A DNA stretch of 64,000 nt from Bacteroidales bacterium (GCA_016707705.1 JADJHD010000016.1:122205-186204); one strand, 5' to 3'; counted from the stretch's first letter, positions 44,935-53,950 are shown. The notes: generated from the letters alone by a model not told the origin. Made by a program: numbers and translations.

Positions 44935-46089
44935 TTATTTCAATAATTTCTGCCAGGTCTCAGCACCGGCGGCATCAGTCTTGTTCAGAAAAATATAGCT
45001 TCCCCCTGTATTACTCATACCTGTGATGCTAAATCCCAGATCTTCATTCTGAATTAGTCCATAACCCTGCTCAACATTATCACCGCCATAGGTTTTGCTC
45101 CAGCTTGTTGCTCCATCCTTATCAAATTTAAACAACGCGACCTCCTGGTTTGTGCTTCCTGATTTGGTATAAATGCCACTGATGGCAAATCCCTGATCGG
45201 CAGTAGCAATCAATTTTGATCCATATTCAAATCCGGCTCCACCAATTGTCTTGGCCCAGACCTGAGTTCCGGCAGTGTCAGTTTTAAGAAGAAAGATATC
45301 CTGCCCGTTATTCACATCTACACCTGACATAACAACTCCTCCATCAGCAGCCCTTGCCAGACTGATTCCAGATGATGTTGTGAACTTCTTTGTCCAGGAA
45401 CTATCCCCATTTGCATCAAGATGCATTAAAAAGGCCTTTCCACAGCAACTCTCATAGCCATCCATAGAACCTGCCACATAGAATCCATCGCCATCATCGG
45501 GAATAATGGAATATGCTTCATCGTAGGCAGCAAGATTCTGGAAGGTTTTAGTAACCCCATATCTCTTCTCCCACACAATCTCACCTCCGCTGTTAAGCTT
45601 TACCAGGTAAACATCGCGATCCTCAGAAGTGCTATTTCTGATTAATCCACATGCTACAAAGCCGTTGTCAGTGCTCTGGCAAATGCTGAAGCCCTGACTT
45701 ATCTTATCAGTTCCAGCCTTGGTAAGCCATACCTGCTCACCGGCAGAATTGGTTTTTAAAACGATCAGATTGGTATGATAATCAGATAGAGAATAGAAGC
45801 CGGTGAAAACAAAACCATCAGAGGTGGCAATCACCTGATTGAAGCTATCCATGTATCCGTTTCCATAATACTTGCTCCAAAGTGGCTCACCGGCACTGCT
45901 TACTTTCTGGACAAAGCCGTCGTAATTCCCTGCACCTCCAACATTGTAGCCGGCAATGAGCATATTGCCATCGGAAGTAGGAATAATGCAGTTTCCACCA
46001 CGCAGGAACGATTCCTGAGGTGTATCCTTTTCACAGCCAAGCATTAGAAAAAGAGAGGCAAAAAGGATAAGGGTAAAATAAAAGCGCAT
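44935..46089 (-). CDS. lipoprotein with seven beta-propeller-like repeats
   Basis: The 384-residue protein has a lipoprotein signal with Cys19 (LFLMLGCEKD). The rest is seven consecutive repeats of about 45-50 residues. Each follows the pattern [hydrophobic]-x-T-x-DGGF-x-x-x-G then D-x-x-LLK-x-[DN]-x-x-G-x-x-x-W-x-K. Examples are IATSDGFVFTGFY with LIVLKTNSAGEQVW, and QSTDNGFVACGL with VYLVKLNSGGEIVW. Seven such units fit a seven-bladed propeller. Function is unknown; surface binding is a reasonable guess. It is a single gene with a -7 element 32 bp upstream. Confidence 0.82.
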   Translation of the reverse strand: MRFYFTLILFASLFLMLGCEKDTPQESFLRGGNCIIPTSDGNMLIAGYNVGGAGNYDGFVQKVSSAGEPLWSKYYGNGYMDSFNQVIATSDGFVFTGFYSLSDYHTNLIVLKTNSAGEQVWLTKAGTDKISQGFSICQSTDNGFVACGLIRNSTSEDRDVYLVKLNSGGEIVWEKRYGVTKTFQNLAAYDEAYSIIPDDGDGFYVAGSMDGYESCCGKAFLMHLDANGDSSWTKKFTTSSGISLARAADGGVVMSGVDVNNGQDIFLLKTDTAGTQVWAKTIGGAGFEYGSKLIATADQGFAISGIYTKSGSTNQEVALFKFDKDGATSWSKTYGGDNVEQGYGLIQNEDLGFSITGMSNTGGSYIFLNKTDAAGAETWQKLLK

Positions 46090-46121
46090 GGGAATAGGGT
46101 TATTAATCTGAAATCAGGCTG

Positions 46122-46129
46122 CAAAAATA
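46122..46129 (-). promoter_or_regulatory. -7 promoter element for the propeller lipoprotein
   Basis: TATTTTTG on the minus strand matches TAnnTTTG, 32 bp before the ATG at 46089. Confidence 0.4.
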
Positions 46130-46401
46130 AGCATAAGCGACTTAGCTTTAGTTATTCAAGGACTTAAGGAAAGTTAAAAGAATAAATTTAATCAGCAGAT
46201 ATATAGAAGATGCTGATGATTCTTGATATGAGCAAATGAAGACAAGTTGGGCAGGAGAATTATCGTGAGGTCTCTGGTAAGGATACTACGTGAAGGAACT
46301 TAGGAATGTATCAATGCCAAACTATATTGCCCTTGCCGGCGAGATTTGAACTTGCAAATTGCTTCGCTGGCTACATGAATATGCTTTAAGATAAAAATTA
46401 C
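46130..46401. other. intergenic region with a tRNA T-arm-like fragment
   Basis: No gene is seen. On the minus strand at about 46332-46360, GCAAG-TTCAAAT-CTCGC resembles a tRNA T-stem and T-loop with one mismatch, but no anticodon or D arm can be built around it. It could be a tRNA relic. Confidence 0.35.
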
Positions 46402-46902
46402 CTATATTATTCTTCCAGTCTTTTTCAAATAGAAAATCAATCCACCCAAAAGAATTCCAATGACTATTAATGAGTAACCACCATTCTTGTCCTTACTGCC
46501 ACGTACAAAATACGGCTGTCCATCTTTATCGATGAATTGAATTAATCGATTGAGTCTGGCATCTGTTTCGTTTGAATTCTCCTCAAAATAAACAACAATA
46601 TTATCTCCTGCTCTTAAATCATCTATTCTTTCAAATTGAGGTTTAAAATCGCCAAAATCCTTTCCAACAAATAGCTCAAAAGTTCTTGGATAGTTTTCTA
46701 TAGCTAAATATCTGAATTTCCCATGATGTCGGTTTGGTAACTCCTGATATGTTTTCTCAAGGTAAGTGATTCTCCCAGTAATAGTCAGAAATTCGGTTTT
46801 CCCCTTTGTTCCACGAATCAGAATCACTGAACCTAAAACTATAATTGTAATGACTCCAACAAGAGATTTTGTAAAGATTGGATGTTGTTTCTTTATATTC
46901 AT
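46402..46902 (-). CDS. hypothetical small membrane protein
   Basis: The 166-residue protein has one membrane helix near the N-terminus (about 13-31, SLVGVITIIVLGSVILI) and another at the C-terminus (about 143-160, YSLIVIGILLGGLIFYL). Between them is an extracytoplasmic domain with ITGRITYLEKTYQELPN, FELFVGKDFGDF and DNIVVYFEENS. I recognise no family. A TTG one codon upstream of the ATG at 46902 is an equal start. It appears more AT-rich than its neighbours, which may indicate recent acquisition. Confidence 0.65.
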   Translation of the reverse strand: MNIKKQHPIFTKSLVGVITIIVLGSVILIRGTKGKTEFLTITGRITYLEKTYQELPNRHHGKFRYLAIENYPRTFELFVGKDFGDFKPQFERIDDLRAGDNIVVYFEENSNETDARLNRLIQFIDKDGQPYFVRGSKDKNGGYSLIVIGILLGGLIFYLKKTGRII

Positions 46903-47016
46903 CAATCATTAATATTATAAAGCATAATGAGTTCACTTACTCCATAAATGATATGCAACTAAGTTATCAGCTGTCTATATAACGCTTTACCCAACAGGAA
47001 ACTGCCAAACTTTGTG

Positions 47017-47481
47017 TTATCCCGAAATATATGGATGATCAGACAAGTAAGTATTATAGTATTCCTTCTCCCCGGTTACTTCACGACCCACCCAGGGAGG
47101 CATATCCAATGGCTCCTTAATATCATCAAGTTCAACCTCGGCAAGCCATAATCCCTGATGTCGTTCAAGAAATTCATCCACTTCCCAGAGTTTCTTTTTC
47201 CAGATGAGAAAGCGCCTTATCTTCGAGATTACACCCGAAGAAACCAGATTTTCAAACATGTATTCGGCATCTTCAACCGGAATTTCATATTCAAACTCAG
47301 CCCTTCTCCCATTTAAATCGGGCCCCTTGACGGTGAGATAGGCCTTATGCCCTGCAATCCTCACCCTTATTGATTTCTCAGCCGAAATATGCATGTAGGC
47401 CTGCCGTAAAAGCAAGCCATCCATATCCGGTGGAAACAGTTCCCTGATTACAAGAAATTTGCGTTCTGTCTCAATAGCCAT
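47017..47481 (-). CDS. CYTH domain protein (triphosphate tunnel metalloenzyme)
   Basis: The 154-residue protein begins MAIETERKFLV, the ExExK signature of the CYTH fold. Alternating charged strands follow (YMHISAEKSIRVRIAG, AYLTVKGPD, EFEYEIP, RRFLIWKKKLWEVDEF, LWLAEVELDD), lining a triphosphate-binding tunnel. Members hydrolyse inorganic triphosphate or thiamine triphosphate, or make cAMP; small stand-alone bacterial ones are mostly triphosphatases. Seven extra codons to an alternative start at 47502 are less likely. It follows the intact DPP7-type gene by 37 bp and may share its transcript. Confidence 0.88.
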   Translation of the reverse strand: MAIETERKFLVIRELFPPDMDGLLLRQAYMHISAEKSIRVRIAGHKAYLTVKGPDLNGRRAEFEYEIPVEDAEYMFENLVSSGVISKIRRFLIWKKKLWEVDEFLERHQGLWLAEVELDDIKEPLDMPPWVGREVTGEKEYYNTYLSDHPYISG

Positions 47482-47518
47482 GGGAGCAGTAAGTATTAAC
47501 AATAAGAAAATGAAAGCT

Positions 47519-49669
47519 CTACTTAGCGATTACGAGTTCATCGATTATACGCGTGGCGCCGGCATACTTGTCAATTAAGAAAAGCACATACCGGATATCA
47601 ACACAAATAGTGCGTTGCAACGCAGGCTCAAAGCAATAATTTCCGCTCATAGCTTCCCAGTTCCCATCAAAGGCAAGTCCAATCAGTTGTCCGTCAGCAT
47701 TAAGCACCGGACTTCCTGAATTTCCTCCTGTAATATCATTGTTGGTGAGAAAAGCTACCGGCATAACTCCATTATCTGCATACCTTCCATAATCCTTCTT
47801 TGCATAGAGTTCCTTCAAGCGTGCCGGAACTGCAAACTCATAACTGCTTTGATCATCCTTCTGCATTACTCCTTCCAGGGTAGTGACATAATCGAAGTCG
47901 ATGGCATCAGCCGGACTATAATCCTGAACCTTGCCATAGGTGAGGCGCATGGTACTGTTCGCATCCGGATAGAAATTCTGATCTTTCAGCATCTCCCTTA
48001 AACCGCGGACAAAATCCCTTCTACCCCTTGCCAGTTGTTCCTGTCCGGGCTTTACAAGACTATCAATAAGATCGGAATTTTTACCAAAAGCAAGCTGCAG
48101 AACCCAGGCGGGGTCTTTCTGAAGTACCTTCAGGCTGGGATTGGCCAGGAAACTGCTGACCTTCTCCTGCGATGCCATGAATGTCTTGCCAAATACCTTT
48201 GCTGAATAGGCGCTGAAATCACCCTTGTACTTATTGAAAATGACAGAAAGGTAAGCCGTCTGCTGCTCAGCAGGCACATCCTCGTAATAGAGCTGAAGCA
48301 TGGCTGCCAGCATTTTCTGGTCTGTAGCGGCATTATAATTTTCAAAATATGCATCAGCAAACTGCTTTGTTTTCGACTTCAGATTTTCCAGTGATTTCGG
48401 ATCGGGACTATCCTTCTTTAACTCATTGGCAAGAGCCGAAAACTGACGGGCAAAGGCAATGATTTCACATCCGCGGACAATGGCTTCTGAATTATACCTG
48501 ACAGCTTTCTCGTAAGTGTTAATCAGTCGGTATGCCTCTTCAATATCGGTTAACGCCTTTCCATATTCAGCAAAACGTTCAGGACTGGACTTTGCCCATT
48601 CTCTGAATTCATCTTCCAAAGCCCTTTTCCTGTCTGCAACCCTCAGTCTCTTCAGTCCCTTATTCTGTCCGATAAAAAATTTCCAATAGTTAGCTGAACC
48701 TGCATATTTTGATGCATACTTAATCCTGATTGCTACATCTGCATCCATATCTTCCTTCAGGATATCCAGCTTTTTGGTCCTGATTTTCACCACTGCAGGA
48801 TTATTATACTGCAAAGCCCAGTCGATGGTGTAGGAGGTTGCATATCTGTCGGTGGTTCCGGGATAGCCCATAATCATGGTAAAGTCTCCCTTTTTCACAC
48901 CTTTCAGGCTTACGTCAAGGAATTTTCTGGGTTTGAAAGGAACATTGGAAGCAGAATAATCGGCTGGCTTATTTTCGGCATTTGCATAAACCCTGAATAT
49001 TGAGAAATCCGCGGTATGTCTGGGCCACATCCAGTTATCGGTATCTGCACCGAATTTCCCGATGCTCGAAGGAGGGGCTCCAACAAGGCGAACATCCTTG
49101 AAAGTCTCGTAGATAAACAGGTAAAACTCATTGCCATTGAAGAAGGACCCTACCCTTGCATCATACCCTGTTCCCTTTGAGGATTCGGTTTCAATGCGCT
49201 TTATATTCTCCCTGAGCTTGCTCATCCTGACCTGCTCACTCATATCCCTTGTGACACCTTCAAGTGCCTTGTTTGTCACCTCTTCAATCCTGACAAGAAA
49301 ACGCGCATTAAGATTCGGATTGGGCAGTTCCTCTTCAGGACGCATAGCCCAGAAACCATCCGTAAGATAATCGTGCTCTACTGTACTATGCGATTGAATT
49401 GCCCCATAGCCGCAATGGTGGTTGGTAAAAATCAAACCCTGTGAAGAAACGATTTCCCCGGTGCAGCCTCCACCAAACATGATAATGGCATCCTTCAGGC
49501 TTCCGTTGTTAATGCTGTAGATTTCATCAGCTGTAAGGTGCAATCCTTCCTTCTGCATATCTACATAATTGAGTCGCTCAATAAACATGGGCAGCCACAT
49601 TCCTTCATCGGCCCAGCCCGACAAGCCCAGCATCAACACCGGGACTAGCAAGATTAGTCTTTTTCTCAT
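47519..49669 (-). CDS. S46 family dipeptidyl-peptidase, DPP7 type (intact copy)
   Basis: The 716-residue serine peptidase has a signal peptide of about 20 residues. Its catalytic residues fall at His85 (FTNHHCGYGAIQ), Asp221 (WPRHTADFSIF) and Ser651 (GGNSGSPVLN). An all-helical insertion of about 300 residues lies between them. FDGNWEAMSG with Gly in the S1 pocket points to hydrophobic P1 specificity (DPP7), in contrast to the Arg of DPP11 that selects Asp/Glu. It releases dipeptides from oligopeptides at the periplasm or surface. It is a paralog of the frameshifted gene at 39673-41836, on the opposite strand, and lies 44 bp downstream of manC. Confidence 0.94.
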   Translation of the reverse strand: MRKRLILLVPVLMLGLSGWADEGMWLPMFIERLNYVDMQKEGLHLTADEIYSINNGSLKDAIIMFGGGCTGEIVSSQGLIFTNHHCGYGAIQSHSTVEHDYLTDGFWAMRPEEELPNPNLNARFLVRIEEVTNKALEGVTRDMSEQVRMSKLRENIKRIETESSKGTGYDARVGSFFNGNEFYLFIYETFKDVRLVGAPPSSIGKFGADTDNWMWPRHTADFSIFRVYANAENKPADYSASNVPFKPRKFLDVSLKGVKKGDFTMIMGYPGTTDRYATSYTIDWALQYNNPAVVKIRTKKLDILKEDMDADVAIRIKYASKYAGSANYWKFFIGQNKGLKRLRVADRKRALEDEFREWAKSSPERFAEYGKALTDIEEAYRLINTYEKAVRYNSEAIVRGCEIIAFARQFSALANELKKDSPDPKSLENLKSKTKQFADAYFENYNAATDQKMLAAMLQLYYEDVPAEQQTAYLSVIFNKYKGDFSAYSAKVFGKTFMASQEKVSSFLANPSLKVLQKDPAWVLQLAFGKNSDLIDSLVKPGQEQLARGRRDFVRGLREMLKDQNFYPDANSTMRLTYGKVQDYSPADAIDFDYVTTLEGVMQKDDQSSYEFAVPARLKELYAKKDYGRYADNGVMPVAFLTNNDITGGNSGSPVLNADGQLIGLAFDGNWEAMSGNYCFEPALQRTICVDIRYVLFLIDKYAGATRIIDELVIAK

Positions 49670-49713
49670 AGTATGAACTGATAGAAAGTCCTCAGGTGAA
49701 TCACCCGGGATTA

Positions 49714-50805
49714 TTAAACATATTTATCACCTTTTTTCTCCCTCACTGCATCCACATAATCGCGAATATTCTGTTCATCGCTGCGGCGACAGATCAGCAA
49801 AACATCCTGATCATCCACAACAATGTAATTATCGAGGCCCTGGATAAGAGCAACCTTACCATTTGGCATGGTAACAATGCAATTCCTTGTATCGAAAGCT
49901 ACAACGCTGTCTCCAACTATGGCATTCATTTCATCATTCTTGTTGCGGGCTTCGTAAAGGGAGCCCCAGGTACCCAGATCAGACCAACCAAAATCGGAAG
50001 GAATAACATATACATTATCTGCCTTTTCCATGACGCCATAGTCGATGGAAATACTCTTGCAGATGGTATAGGCTTGCTGGATGTATTCATTTTCACCTGC
50101 GGTAAAATAGGAACTGGCACCATCCCTGAATATGCTGTTCACTTCTGCCAAATGTTCCTCGAAGGCTTTGAGAATATTTTTCACTGACCAGATAAATATC
50201 CCTGAATTCCATAGGAAGTCACCACTTTGAAGGAAGGAAACGGCAAGGTCGTAATGCGGTTTTTCGGTAAAGGTTTTGACTTTTCTAACTTGTCCATTTG
50301 GGCCATATGTCTTGGAATCATCAAATTGAATATATCCGTAACCGGTATCTGGCCTGCTGGGCATAATTCCAAGGGTGATCAGCCATGAATTTTCAGAAGC
50401 AGCAGCAAGTGCAGTCTTGATAGTATTGGTAAATACCTCTTCCTTCAGAATAATATGATCGGAAGGCGCTACAACAATATTTGCATTTGGGTTCAATTTT
50501 GCGATTTTATGGCTCGCATAGGCAATGCAAGGGGCAGTATTTCGCCTTACAGGCTCGCATAAAACATGATCAGGAAGAATGGCAGGAAGCTGCTCAAGCA
50601 CCTGTTCACGATAATTTTCATGGGTAACTACAAAAATATTTTCAGGCGGGCAAACTACTGAAAACCTTCTGAAGGTTTGCTGTATCAGCGTTTCGCCGGT
50701 ACCGAGAATATCGATGAACTGCTTTGGACGCATGGTCCGGCTCATCGGCCAGAAACGGGCACCAACGCCACCGGCCATAATTACGCAATAGTTGTCTTTA
50801 TTCAT
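49714..50805 (-). CDS. manC: mannose-1-phosphate guanylyltransferase
   Basis: The 363-residue enzyme has the nucleotidyltransferase start VIMAGGVGARFWPMSRTMRPKQF. It continues with VCEPVRRNTAPCIAYA-type substrate contacts (here LCEPVRRNTAPC), VVAPSDHII and FTEKP, and ends with SIDYGVMEKADNVYVIPSDFGWSDLGTW. It makes GDP-mannose from mannose-1-phosphate and GTP for glycan synthesis. Only the guanylyltransferase part is present; the isomerase domain of bifunctional forms is absent. It lies 84 bp after sprT, behind the terminator that ends sprT. Confidence 0.93.
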   Translation of the reverse strand: MNKDNYCVIMAGGVGARFWPMSRTMRPKQFIDILGTGETLIQQTFRRFSVVCPPENIFVVTHENYREQVLEQLPAILPDHVLCEPVRRNTAPCIAYASHKIAKLNPNANIVVAPSDHIILKEEVFTNTIKTALAAASENSWLITLGIMPSRPDTGYGYIQFDDSKTYGPNGQVRKVKTFTEKPHYDLAVSFLQSGDFLWNSGIFIWSVKNILKAFEEHLAEVNSIFRDGASSYFTAGENEYIQQAYTICKSISIDYGVMEKADNVYVIPSDFGWSDLGTWGSLYEARNKNDEMNAIVGDSVVAFDTRNCIVTMPNGKVALIQGLDNYIVVDDQDVLLICRRSDEQNIRDYVDAVREKKGDKYV

Positions 50806-50861
50806 TTGTAGTCAATTAGTAACGATAACTTGAATCAGAAAAACAGACCCTCATTACAAAA

Positions 50862-50919
50862 ATAAGAAAACCCGCTTCAGTTGGACGGATCAGGGCATAA
50901 AAATTTGAACGGAAGCGGG
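50862..50919 (-). terminator. intrinsic terminator overlapping the sprT 3' end
   Basis: On the minus strand CCCGCTTC (50912-50919, inside sprT codons) pairs with GAAGCGGG (50871-50878) over a 33-base loop containing the stop codon. TTTTCTTATTTTT follows. Confidence 0.6.
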
Positions 50920-51510
50920 AACAAGATAATATCGCTTATTCGCTGGGTAATAACATTTGTACCTTGTTCTGAGTTTTTGATGCCGGATCATAATTCGTCC
51001 GTCCTGCAGGCGAAAACTATCCTGATCATTAATGTCGGCAAGTGTGAGCATTTCACCCTTTCCTTCAAGCAAATTCAATGCTGAAAGCAAGGGCTTGCAA
51101 GACTGAAAGGTAGCGGAAGTCTTACGTAGATAAGCGAGTAATCCAGCTTCCAGTGATTCAGGCAGCATATGCTGTTCAAGAAGTGGTATCAGCAAATCCG
51201 CATAAACGGCTTTCCATTCCTTTCCATGAGGGGATACCTTGCGGCCATAATGCTTCCACACAAGATGGTGCGCAAGTTCATGAAGCAGCACCAACAGAAA
51301 GGAATAAGGCCCCAGATCATTGTTGATGGTTATCTGTGGAACACCTCCGCGTGGAGCAGCCCTGAAACTTCCAAGCCTTACCCTGCGGGGATTGGTAATC
51401 TTAAGTAAAAACAGCTGATTTTGAAGGCAGGATGCCGTATAGGCTCTTGCCGAATCAGGAAGACGATCCAGAACCAGTGCAAACCGGTCAGGCCCGATTG
51501 ATTTCACCAT
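50890..51510 (-). CDS. SprT-like zinc-binding domain protein
   Basis: The 206-residue protein carries LLHELAHHLVWKHYGRKVSPHGKEWKAVYADLL, the HExxH zinc motif with a third downstream His, as in SprT/Spartan-type domains. The C-terminal part has ALNLLEGKGEMLTLADINDQDSFRLQDGR and KCYYPANKRYYLV. Spartan proteases digest DNA-protein crosslinks; the bacterial role of this branch is not established. Its ATG overlaps the end of an upstream small lipoprotein frame by 23 bp, and its own terminator begins within its last codons. Confidence 0.82.
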   Translation of the reverse strand: MVKSIGPDRFALVLDRLPDSARAYTASCLQNQLFLLKITNPRRVRLGSFRAAPRGGVPQITINNDLGPYSFLLVLLHELAHHLVWKHYGRKVSPHGKEWKAVYADLLIPLLEQHMLPESLEAGLLAYLRKTSATFQSCKPLLSALNLLEGKGEMLTLADINDQDSFRLQDGRIMIRHQKLRTRYKCYYPANKRYYLVPASVQIFMP

Positions 51511-51700
51511 ATTGGAAATGAGTTACCTGGTAGTGTTTCTGAATCAGGCAACCACATCGGTTCCGGCCTGTTGATGGTGGAGTTCTGTGCCAATTCTGGT
51601 TGTTGTAGTTGGTCATGCAGCTATTGCATAAAACGATCAGCATTCCGGCAAGTATCACCAAAAGCAAACGGGAACGAACAGCGGAAGATAAGTGGCTCAT
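51488..51700 (-). CDS. small lipoprotein
   Basis: This 70-residue frame has a good lipoprotein signal: an N-terminal Arg, a hydrophobic stretch LLLVILAGMLIVL, then the lipobox CNSC with the lipidated Cys at 28. The mature part of about 40 residues is Asn/His/Arg-rich, with a CGCL motif. It overlaps the sprT start by 23 bp on the same strand, so translational coupling is possible. I recognise no family; the signal peptide is the main reason for calling it. Confidence 0.6.
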   Translation of the reverse strand: MSHLSSAVRSRLLLVILAGMLIVLCNSCMTNYNNQNWHRTPPSTGRNRCGCLIQKHYQVTHFQYGEINRA

Positions 51701-51915
51701 AGAGTATTGTTTCTAATGCAAAAGAAATAAAAGTTTCGGCAGGATAGAAAATAGCAATCATCTTTTTAAGTTATTACTACAGTTGGATGATTCAAACGAC
51801 TCTTTTGGTAAATATCTTCTAATGAGCCTGTCCTGAAAAGTCAAACCATAATTGTTGCGACTATCCTACCGCAGCAGTAAAATTTACGCTAATTTAGCAC
51901 TAATTATTGTGTACA

Positions 51916-52656
51916 ATGAAGATTTTATACCATTTTGGACGTTACCTGAGTTTGCTGCTCAAAGTTTTCAGGCAACCGGAGAAAATGGCGGTGTACAGGA
52001 GGCAATTCGCTCTCGAAATTGAGAATCTTGGATTGGCATCCGCCGGCATCGTCGCTATTATTTCCGTGTTCATGGGAGCTGTTCTCACTATCCAGATGGC
52101 TTTCAATATTGACTCACCATTGGTTCCACTCTATACCATAGGCTTTGCAACACGACAGAGTATGGTTCTTGAGTTTGCCCCTACCATTATCAGTCTTATT
52201 CTTTGCGGAAAAGTAGGTTCCCGGATCGCTTCGGAAATTGGAACCATGCGAGTGACCGAACAGGTTGACGCCCTGGAGGTAATGGGGATTAATTCTGCCT
52301 CTTACCTCATTCTGCCTAAAATCATGGCAGCCATGTTCATCTTCCCCTTCCTGATTATGATGAGTATGATACTGGGTGTTTTCGGGGGATGGGTAGCCGG
52401 CACAACTTCGGGACTGATTACGTCCTATGGTTATATTTACGGAATCCAGTCCTTCTTCAGAATGTATGATGTTTGGTATGCATTGTCAAAAACAGTGGTT
52501 TTTGCCTTTATTATCACTTCTGTTTCAGCCTATCATGGCTATTACACCGAAGGTGGAGCCCTCGAAGTCGGGAATGCCAGCACTTCAGGTGTAGTTTACA
52601 GCAGCATAGCCGTCATCTTTACCAACCTGATTCTGACTCAACTTCTGCTGGCATGA
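51916..52656 (+). CDS. mlaE: MlaE family ABC transporter permease
   Basis: The 246-residue membrane protein has about five to six helices. It carries the MlaE/YrbE signature region, seen in AGIVAIISVFMGAVLTIQMAFN, the KVGSRIASEIGTMRVTEQVDALEVMGIN segment and IMAAMFIFPFLIMMSMILGVFGGW. It is the membrane part of a phospholipid (Mla-type) transport system keeping outer-membrane asymmetry. The start is taken at the ATG at 51916 rather than a TTG at 51907. Its stop overlaps the ATPase start in ATGA. Confidence 0.93.
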   Translation: MKILYHFGRYLSLLLKVFRQPEKMAVYRRQFALEIENLGLASAGIVAIISVFMGAVLTIQMAFNIDSPLVPLYTIGFATRQSMVLEFAPTIISLILCGKVGSRIASEIGTMRVTEQVDALEVMGINSASYLILPKIMAAMFIFPFLIMMSMILGVFGGWVAGTTSGLITSYGYIYGIQSFFRMYDVWYALSKTVVFAFIITSVSAYHGYYTEGGALEVGNASTSGVVYSSIAVIFTNLILTQLLLA

Positions 52657-53411
52657 TCACAGGCAATAACATTACGAAACGATTCGGCGAAAAGCTTGTG
52701 CTTGACAATGTCAACGTCAGCTTTGAACAGGGAAAAACCAATCTCATCATTGGCCAGAGTGGAATGGGTAAGACTGTCCTGCTCAAGTGTCTGGTTGGCC
52801 TGCTTGATTTCGAGGAAGGCACAGTTTTCTATAACGACCGCCCCTTCTCAAAAATGAATTTCAATGAGAAGAAGCTCGTTCGTCAGGAAATTGGAATGCT
52901 CTTTCAGGGAGGTGCCCTTTTTGATTCAATGACAGCAGAACAGAATGTCATGTTCCCGCTTACCATGTTCACGACCATGTCTCCTGCCGAGAAACTGGAA
53001 AGGGCTAACTTCTGCCTCTCAAGGGTGAATCTCGAAAATGTCAATAAACTGTTTCCTTCTGAACTTAGTGGAGGAATGAAGAAAAGGGTTGCCATTGCCC
53101 GGGCTATCGCACTCAATCCACGTTATTTATTTTGCGATGAGCCTAATTCCGGCCTTGACCCTCAAACTGCAAACCTGATTGATGAGCTTATCAGTGAAAT
53201 CACTGAAGAATATAATATGACAACAGTTGTTGTTACTCATGATATGAATTCCGTACTTGAAATTGGGGAGAAAATCTATTTTCTATACAAAGGCAAGCTG
53301 TGGTGGGAAGGAAACCGGGATAATATTCTGTCAACCGACAATCCCGAATTGCAGGATTTCGTTTTCACCTCCGAACTTACCCGCCGCCTTAAACCCGTAA
53401 AAGCGAAATAA
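52653..53411 (+). CDS. mlaF: MlaF-type ABC transporter ATPase
   Basis: The 252-residue ATPase begins MITGNNITKRFGEKLVLDNVN. It has Walker A GQSGMGKT, Q-loop MLFQGGALFDSMTAEQNV, signature LSGGMKKRVAIARAIA, Walker B LFCDEPNSGLDP and switch His VVTHDMNSV. Sequence order and the coupled permease mark it as MlaF. The frame is open 60 codons upstream inside mlaE, but the ATG at 52653 is the real start because the ABC fold begins there. No MCE (mlaD) substrate-binding gene follows here. Confidence 0.95.
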   Translation: MITGNNITKRFGEKLVLDNVNVSFEQGKTNLIIGQSGMGKTVLLKCLVGLLDFEEGTVFYNDRPFSKMNFNEKKLVRQEIGMLFQGGALFDSMTAEQNVMFPLTMFTTMSPAEKLERANFCLSRVNLENVNKLFPSELSGGMKKRVAIARAIALNPRYLFCDEPNSGLDPQTANLIDELISEITEEYNMTTVVVTHDMNSVLEIGEKIYFLYKGKLWWEGNRDNILSTDNPELQDFVFTSELTRRLKPVKAK

Positions 53412-53431
53412 CCCTTGTCCCAATTATAGGC

Positions 53432-53950
53432 ATGAATACCCTCGACATAATCCTGCTGGTCCCGCTGGCCTATTTTGCCTGGAAAGGCTTCTCAAAGGGG
53501 TTTATAATTACCCTTGCAATGCTGATTGGTATCCTTCTGGGAATTTACGCAGCCATCCATTTTTCGGAATTTACTGCCAGCTACCTTCATGAAAATATGA
53601 AACTGGATGGTGGCAACATCCGAATGGTTGCTTACCTCCTTACATTCATACTTGTACTGGTGCTTGTCTACCTGCTTGGACACCTTCTGACTTCGGTCGT
53701 GAATACTACAGGAATGGGTGTTTTCAATCGCATCGCAGGATTATTTCTGGGTGTAGTTAAAGGACTTCTGATTATTGGTGCACTCCTTGTTTTTCTAAAC
53801 AAAATAGATCCTAAATCCTATCTGGTTTCAACAAAACTAAAAACCGGCTCTCTCCTCTACAATCCGGTTTCTGATTCTTTTGAAAAAGTCTTTCCTTTGG
53901 TTGAAACCTATACCGGGAAAGCTAAAGAGCTCATCAATGGGAAGGAATAA
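53432..53950 (+). CDS. CvpA family membrane protein
   Basis: The 172-residue protein has four membrane helices. It starts MNTLDIILLVPLAYFAWKGFSKGFIITLAMLIG, typical of CvpA (colicin V production) proteins, with further helices at about 62-85 and 100-125. Its C-terminal part is short and hydrophilic. CvpA proteins affect envelope integrity and purine or biofilm phenotypes, mechanism unknown. It lies 20 bp after mlaF, suggesting one envelope-maintenance transcript with mlaE-mlaF. Confidence 0.88.
   Translation: MNTLDIILLVPLAYFAWKGFSKGFIITLAMLIGILLGIYAAIHFSEFTASYLHENMKLDGGNIRMVAYLLTFILVLVLVYLLGHLLTSVVNTTGMGVFNRIAGLFLGVVKGLLIIGALLVFLNKIDPKSYLVSTKLKTGSLLYNPVSDSFEKVFPLVETYTGKAKELINGKE

Noticed and set aside
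52473..52652. 60-codon N-terminal extension of MlaF
   Set aside because: It overlaps mlaE in another frame; the ABC domain begins at the ATG at 52653.
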